Shown one piece after another: positions 59,879-64,000 of a stretch of 64,000 nucleotides of DNA (the stretch's first letter is position 1; every line of letters starts with the position of its first letter). Both the position numbers and the translations under genes were made by a program. The stretch is taken from the NCBI RefSeq assembly GCF_022179525.1, contig NZ_BPQX01000017.1, forward strand, positions 1 to 64,000. The letters are read 5' to 3'. Under the pieces are notes generated by a model, which ran no database searches, was not told the DNA's origin, and saw only the letters and a program-made list of their open reading frames with translations. Source of the DNA: Methylobacterium persicinum. GTDB lineage: Bacteria > Pseudomonadota > Alphaproteobacteria > Rhizobiales > Beijerinckiaceae.

Positions 59879-61260
59879 CTACGCGAAGCGCACCCGGAAC
59901 TTCGGGATCGCCCCGAAGTCGTAACCGCCCTCGTTGAACGGCACGGTGGCGGGCTGGACCTGCCCGCGGTTGTCCATCGCGCGGGTCTCGATCACCGCCT
60001 CGCCCGGCTGCGGGTCGAGGGCGATCTCGAAGCGGCGCCAGGTGTAGGGGTTGGGCTGTGGGTCGATCAGGCGGGCCTCCTGCCACAGGCCGCCGTTGAC
60101 CCGCACGTCGACCCGGCGCACGCCGGCCTGCGGCGCCCAGGCGTAGCCGCGCAGGGCCTGCTGCCCGGCCGGCAGCACCGGCGCCTCGCCGCGGGCAAAA
60201 GGGGATAGTTCGGCGGCAACTGCGGCTGCTTGGACAGGGCGAACGGCACCGTGAGCATCGAGCGCATTACGTGCCACGCCACCGGCACGCCGCGCACGTC
60301 CGAGGGCTTCACGAAGCGGAACTCGTCGTTCGGGCCAGGCACCGGCGGCGGGTACGCCGGCCCGATGTTGGCGTGGCCGATCGTGTTGAGGCGGACCCAG
60401 AAATCGTGGCTCGCGATCTTGATCTCGGTGAGCCACTTGGTCGAGGCGCCCCCCGCCCAGCCCGGCACGAGGGCGCGCACCGGCGCGCCATGGTCCGGCA
60501 GCAGCGGCTTGCCGTTCATCTTGAAGGCGAGGCCGATGTCGTCGGCGCGCGCGACGATCTCCTCGATCGGCATCGGCCGGCCCGTATCGGACTCGGTGTT
60601 GGGGGCCTTCCCGTCGACGCCCGACCAGAACAGGCACGCCTTGGCGTTGGGCTTCAGGCCCACGAGGCCGAGGATGTGGCTCATCGGCACGTATTGCCAC
60701 TCGGCGAGGCCCACCCCGCCGAGGCCCCAGCCGTTGCCGGTGACCTTCTCAGGGGCCGCCAGCATGTCCTGCTGCTCCCAGAACAGCGAACGCCCGTTGC
60801 CCGCGCACTGCATCACGCTGATGAGGGAGCGCGAGGGCATGCGCAGCAGGTCGTCGTAGCCGATATCGATCGGCCGCTCGACCGCGTCGCCGTGGATCCT
60901 CAGGCGCCAGTGGCGCGGATCGACCCGGGCGTCGAGCTCGGCGCGGGGCGTCGGGTACTCGTTGCGGATGTAGAACTGCTCCAGGGGCGTGATGTAGGTG
61001 TCGAAGTTCCACCACGCCCCGCCCTGGTTGGTCGGGTTGAGGTCGGTGAGCAGGCCTACATCCTTCACGAAGGAGGGATGGAAGCGGGAGGTCGGCGGCG
61101 CGCTGGTGTTGCCGACGACAAGGCGCTCTGAGGCTCGGGCGGGCGCGTCCGCCCCGTGCGCGGTGCCAGCCGCACCTAGGGCCGCGAGCCCCAGGAAGAG
61201 CCGGCGACGGTCGAGGCTCGGCCCGAATGCACCGCACGGCGCGTGGATCGGATCCCCCAT
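59879..61260 (-). pseudogene. molybdopterin sulfite dehydrogenase (SorA/SoxC-like) with frameshift
   Basis: The first ~355 codons encode a Tat signal (DRRRLFLGLAALGAAGTAHG), the Moco domain (NFDTYITPLEQFYIRNEYPT, SVMQCAGNGRSLFWEQQ with the Mo-ligand Cys, GVGLAEWQYVPMSHILGLVG) and the start of the dimerisation domain. Near 60197-60204, within an AAAAGGGG run, the frame shifts. The rest (RGEAPVLPAGQQALRGYAWA, WRRFEIALDPQPGEAVIETR, FGAIPKFRVRFA) continues in another frame to 59879. The product is truncated unless this is a sequencing error. It would oxidise sulfite to sulfate in the periplasm. Confidence 0.85.
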
Positions 61261-61979
61261 GGTGTGTCTCCCCCCAAAGCATCAGCCCGACCGACGCGGT
61301 GCGGTCACGGCCGAATTGGATCGCGCGCCAAGAGCGCCTCGCCGGCACTCCTCCGCGGCCCCCGCTCCTGCGCCACACGGCAGCGATCACCGTCGCGACC
61401 ACGCCTGTTCGCCGGCTTGCCGGTGAGTGTTACGGGATCGATCCCGTCCCCGACAGCCCCGCGCCGGCAACCGGCGGTCACGGAAGCGGGAGCGGGCGAC
61501 ACCACCTCCGGCGGACCGGCGCCGGCTCCCACAGTCACGCATCGCCGGGAGCCGGCCCGCCCTTGGAAGCCGCACCACTGTCCCGGGGCCGCGAAGCGGA
61601 ACCCGGGTCAAGAGCCGCGACGGTGCCTGTGTTCGTCAACGCGACGGCGATAAATTGCAAATTCGCCCGACGGCGCCGCGCCCGGTCTTCAGGCCTGCCT
61701 CACTTGCTGGCGGCCGCATCGGCTGCCTGAGGCTTTCGCACCGCGGGTGGTGGACATCCGGCGCTCGGTTCCTGCGCCGAGGGTCCGCAATGGGTGGATT
61801 TCCGCTGGTCCGGTTTCGAGTGGCGATACATGGAAGCGGACGTCACCATCGCACCCGCCCTCGACCACTAACAGGTTCTGAGTAGGTCTACTTCCGAGCT
61901 TGTCGGTGAGCTTGAACGGCTGGGCTCGTCGCTATGATCCCATGCAGCAGGCCGCTGGCTGGCCGCTTCCGCGGGCCTC
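61261..61979. other. 719 bp upstream of the sulfite dehydrogenase gene
   Basis: No gene recognised. It should contain the promoter of the sulfite dehydrogenase and the 3' flank of the DsrE operon; no clear hairpin or box was found. Confidence 0.4.
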
Positions 61980-62159
61980 CTAGATCGGCGGACAGGGCAC
62001 ATCACCAAAGGAACAGAACACGCAGCAGTCGCCTGCATTCGGGCGCAGGAGCGCGCCGCAGCCGGTGCACTCGTAGAAGAACTGGCAGGCATCGGTCGGC
62101 ATCGTCTCTGTAGCCTGATGGCTGCAGAACGGGCATGTAAGACTGGACTGAAGCTGCAT
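61980..62159 (-). CDS. GDCCVxC-domain small zinc-ribbon-like protein
   Basis: 59 residues from the internal ATG (MQLQSSLTCPFCSHQ). CPFC, CTGCGALLRPNAGDCCVFCS and a final CPPI match the family annotated as GDCCVxC-domain (seleno)proteins. Here both family cysteines are ordinary Cys codons, so this is the non-seleno form. It often accompanies metal or sulfur genes. It follows the DsrE gene by 42 bases. Confidence 0.82.
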   Translation of the reverse strand: MQLQSSLTCPFCSHQATETMPTDACQFFYECTGCGALLRPNAGDCCVFCSFGDVPCPPI

Positions 62160-62201
62160 ACGCTTTATCGGACGGCCTTTGGTAATCCGAAAGGGCATTG
62201 A

Positions 62202-62699
62202 TCAAGGGTGGACGTAGGCGAAACCCATACCCTGAAGCCGGACGATCTCGGCGACCCCGCTGGGAACGATGTCGGCCTCCGTAACGCCGTGGAGTTCGTG
62301 CCAATCAATCTTTCGCTGGGTCAGGGTGTTGTTGCAGATCAGGAATTTGACGCCTTCGGCCTTCAGGGCGTCGATCTGATTGGCGAGCTTAGGGTCATTT
62401 GAAGCCATCTTAAAGAGGTCGACGCCATCGCCGAAGTCGACCACCCGCACCTGGATGTGGTCCATGCCCACAGCCTCGACGTGGTTCTTCAGGTTGCCCA
62501 GGAGACGCTTGAAGTAGGCCGCATTATCCGGGGTCCCGCCGTCGTTCTGGTAGACCACCTTCTGATCTGCGTAGTAGCCACGCGGTGCTATCTCCAGGGC
62601 GGAAGCGGGTCCGGCGCGCAGGCTTGCAGCGAGCGCGTAGAGCGCGACGAACCCAAACAAGATGCCACGCCGGTCGTGTTGCGATCGTCGAGCGTTCAT
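62202..62699 (-). CDS. exported DsrE-family protein
   Basis: 165 residues from the ATG preceded by GGGGGGCAGC. A signal helix (GILFGFVALYALAASLRAGP) is followed by the DsrE fold: KVVYQNDGGTPDNAAYFKRL, NHVEAVGMDHIQVRVVDFGD, and FLICNNTLTQRKIDWHELHG with a central Cys, then AEIVRLQGMGFAYVHP. DsrE-type proteins take part in sulfur transfer; the exported form appears in sulfur-oxidation clusters, consistent with its neighbours. Confidence 0.8.
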   Translation of the reverse strand: MNARRSQHDRRGILFGFVALYALAASLRAGPASALEIAPRGYYADQKVVYQNDGGTPDNAAYFKRLLGNLKNHVEAVGMDHIQVRVVDFGDGVDLFKMASNDPKLANQIDALKAEGVKFLICNNTLTQRKIDWHELHGVTEADIVPSGVAEIVRLQGMGFAYVHP

Positions 62700-62769
62700 G
62701 CTGCCCCCCCGTGATGGCACCAATCATCGGATGATAAGAGCACAGATCTACCGCGCGTCTGGCTCGCGA

Positions 62770-63489
62770 TCATAGGCGGGTGGTCAGGTTCGTCAGCCAT
62801 GCCGGCGAGATGTTGACCAGAGTAGTCTCGGCCACCTTATCGTACCCCGTTGCGATCATCAGTCCGGTGGCCACAAGGATCAGGCCGAGGGCGGCCTTTA
62901 GTCCCTTACCCAGACCCATCATCCGGTCGCGCCAGCGCATCAGCACCTCACGCGAGAGCGTGCCGAGCAGGAGCAGCGGCAGAGCCGCGCCGAGGCCGAA
63001 CAACAGCATGGTCAGCGCAACAGCTCCGAGATCGTGCCCCTGCGAGGCCAGAAGCGAGGCCGCCCCGAGGGTCGGGCCGACGCAGGGGCTCCACACCGCC
63101 CCGAGCAACACGCCGACGCCGAACTGGCCGAGCAGCCCCGAGGTCGAGAAGCCGCCGAACCGGCTCTCGGTCCAGTTGCTGACTGGCCCTGCAGCCACAG
63201 CCAGTCGCGTCTGGGCGACCGGGACCATCAGGACTAGGCCAACCAGGATCAGCATGACGGCTGCGCCGGTTCGGAAGACGCCGGCATCGAGACCGATGGC
63301 GAAGCCGACGGTCGCCACGAACAGACCTATGGCCACGAAGGACAGGGCGAGGCCGGCAGCGAGTGCTGCCGGACCGAGCCTATGTTCCGAGGCTGCCGCA
63401 CCCAGCACCAGCGGCAGCAGGGGCAGCACGCAGGGGGACAGCACCGAGAGGATGCCGGCCAGGAATGCGAGGCCGAAGCTCGTGACCAT
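62770..63489 (-). CDS. CcdA/SoxV-like thiol-electron transport membrane protein
   Basis: 239 residues with six hydrophobic segments. FLAGILSVLSPCVLPLLPLV in helix 1 and GAVWSPCVGPTLGAASLLAS in helix 4 carry the paired Cys and Pro of CcdA/DsbD-type proteins. It passes electrons from cytosolic thioredoxin across the membrane, here presumably to the exported thioredoxin encoded 9 bases upstream, as SoxV does for SoxW. Confidence 0.9.
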   Translation of the reverse strand: MVTSFGLAFLAGILSVLSPCVLPLLPLVLGAAASEHRLGPAALAAGLALSFVAIGLFVATVGFAIGLDAGVFRTGAAVMLILVGLVLMVPVAQTRLAVAAGPVSNWTESRFGGFSTSGLLGQFGVGVLLGAVWSPCVGPTLGAASLLASQGHDLGAVALTMLLFGLGAALPLLLLGTLSREVLMRWRDRMMGLGKGLKAALGLILVATGLMIATGYDKVAETTLVNISPAWLTNLTTRL

Positions 63490-63498
63490 GGCGTGGCC

Positions 63499-63888
63499 TC
63501 AGATCGCCTTGTCGAGGAGCGAGGAGATCGCTTCAGGCTTGGTCTCGCCGGCCGAGCGTCCGGTTTCCTTCTCGCCCTTGTAGGTGATCAGCGTGCTCTG
63601 CATCGTCGCGCCGAACTGCTTCACGACGTCCTTGCGGCTGTCGAAGTCGACGTCGAACACCTGCAGGTCCTTGAACTTCGGGTCGGCCTCCAGCTTGGCG
63701 AGGATCGGCTTCTGCGCCGCACAGGTCGTGCACCACGGGGCGGTGATGTGGACGAGGATCGGCTTGCCGGCCTTCTGGGCGGCCTCGAAGGCGGCCGGCG
63801 TGTAAGTCATCTCGGCAGCGATGGCGCCAGTGCCGAACAGCATGGGGGCGGCGGCGAATGCGGCGAGCAGGATGCGGCGGGTGGTCAT
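63499..63888 (-). CDS. exported thioredoxin-like protein (SoxW-like)
   Basis: 129 residues: signal peptide LLAAFAAAPMLFGTGAIAAE, then KPILVHITAPWCTTCAAQKP with the redox pair WCTTC, FDVDFDSRKDVVKQFGATMQ, and STLITYKGEKETGRSAGET (cis-Pro position is Ser-Thr here, which is unusual). It is paired with CcdA and probably keeps Sox-type carrier proteins reduced. Confidence 0.85.
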   Translation of the reverse strand: MTTRRILLAAFAAAPMLFGTGAIAAEMTYTPAAFEAAQKAGKPILVHITAPWCTTCAAQKPILAKLEADPKFKDLQVFDVDFDSRKDVVKQFGATMQSTLITYKGEKETGRSAGETKPEAISSLLDKAI

Positions 63889-63932
63889 GAGCTTTTATCT
63901 CCGTGGGAGTGAGTGGGTGCGGGGGATGATGA

Positions 63933-64000
63933 TCAGTTGGACGCCTGAGTGACGGCGCGGTCGGCATTCACACGCTCCGACCAGTCTTTGGCCTCGGCCT
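63933..64000 (-). CDS. C-terminal end of an unidentified gene
   Basis: The last 21 codons of a minus-strand gene running off the window end: AEAKDWSERVNADRAVTQAS then Asn and stop (63933-63935). It lies 44 bases upstream of the thioredoxin gene. Too short to identify; a sulfur-cluster protein is likely from context. Confidence 0.45.
   Translation of the reverse strand, partial: AEAKDWSERVNADRAVTQASN

Noticed and set aside
61980-62159. Possible selenoprotein (GDCCVxC family)
   Set aside because: Both family positions are ordinary TGC/TGT codons and there is no in-frame TGA, so this is the cysteine form.
1-64000. CRISPR array or Cas12k/Cascade genes that would make the Tn7-like element a CAST
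   Set aside because: The only tandem or spaced repeats are the CCCAT run, the 22/45-bp arrays and short duplications. None has a repeat-spacer layout and no cas motifs were seen.

Overview
The window is about 69% GC DNA that looks like a Methylobacterium-type alphaproteobacterium (inferred). The support is a NepR/EcfG general-stress sigma factor, the alphaproteobacterial curli protein CsgH, a sulfite-dehydrogenase/DsrE/CcdA/thioredoxin sulfur cluster, and elongator tRNA-Met and tRNA-Gly(CCC) sequences of Rhizobiales type. No taxonomic marker gene is present, so the genus is a guess.

0-4.2 kb is a decayed accessory zone: an IS630 remnant, a piece of a Kup-type potassium transporter, an ECF sigma factor whose N-terminus is a NepR anti-sigma domain, an IS3 element that leaves only the C-terminus of an HWE-type histidine kinase, and an ArsR regulator. 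4.3-16.0 kb is a dense accessory block: two divergent proteins with a P-loop-like start lacking the Walker lysine, a metallophosphoesterase, a soluble FtsH-like AAA+/M41 zinc protease, a second metallophosphoesterase that has lost nearly all metal ligands, a PolB-like 3'-5' exonuclease and several orphans.

16.1-23.7 kb is a Tn7-like transposition operon: a TnsB-like protein lacking two of three catalytic acids, TnsA, a free copy of the TnsB N-terminal domain, a full TnsB, the ATPase TnsC and a long TniQ/TnsD targeting protein. In Tn7 the cargo lies beyond tnsD. Here that space holds a nickel/cobalt block at 24.5-32.9 kb (rcnR-rcnA, an InrS/NrsD-like sensor-exporter pair, and a CzcB/CzcA-type RND pump).

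33.5-40.9 kb is a likely defence island: Nmad2 and TIR-like genes facing a five-gene operon (MazG, uracil-DNA-glycosylase-like, SIR2, a putative ABC-3C middle component, and a Rad50/RecF-like ABC ATPase). It lies between copies of a repeat array with constant 22/45-bp unit spacing. One array is at 33.0 kb and three are at 41.2-42.2 kb.

42.2-48.6 kb looks like core genome: an NTT-type nucleotide transporter bracketed by palindromic repeats, two exported nicotinamide-dependent oxidoreductases, a CHRD protein, an OPT transporter and tRNA-Met. 48.6-51.4 kb has almost no genes and includes a 3' piece of a tRNA-Gly(CCC), a possible attachment-site scar. 51.5-58.7 kb is a curli locus: a very long curlin, csgH, a csgB-like gene, csgF, csgG, a lytic transglycosylase, small exported proteins and a third curlin. 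59.9-64.0 kb is a sulfur-oxidation cluster on the minus strand whose molybdenum sulfite dehydrogenase carries a frameshift.
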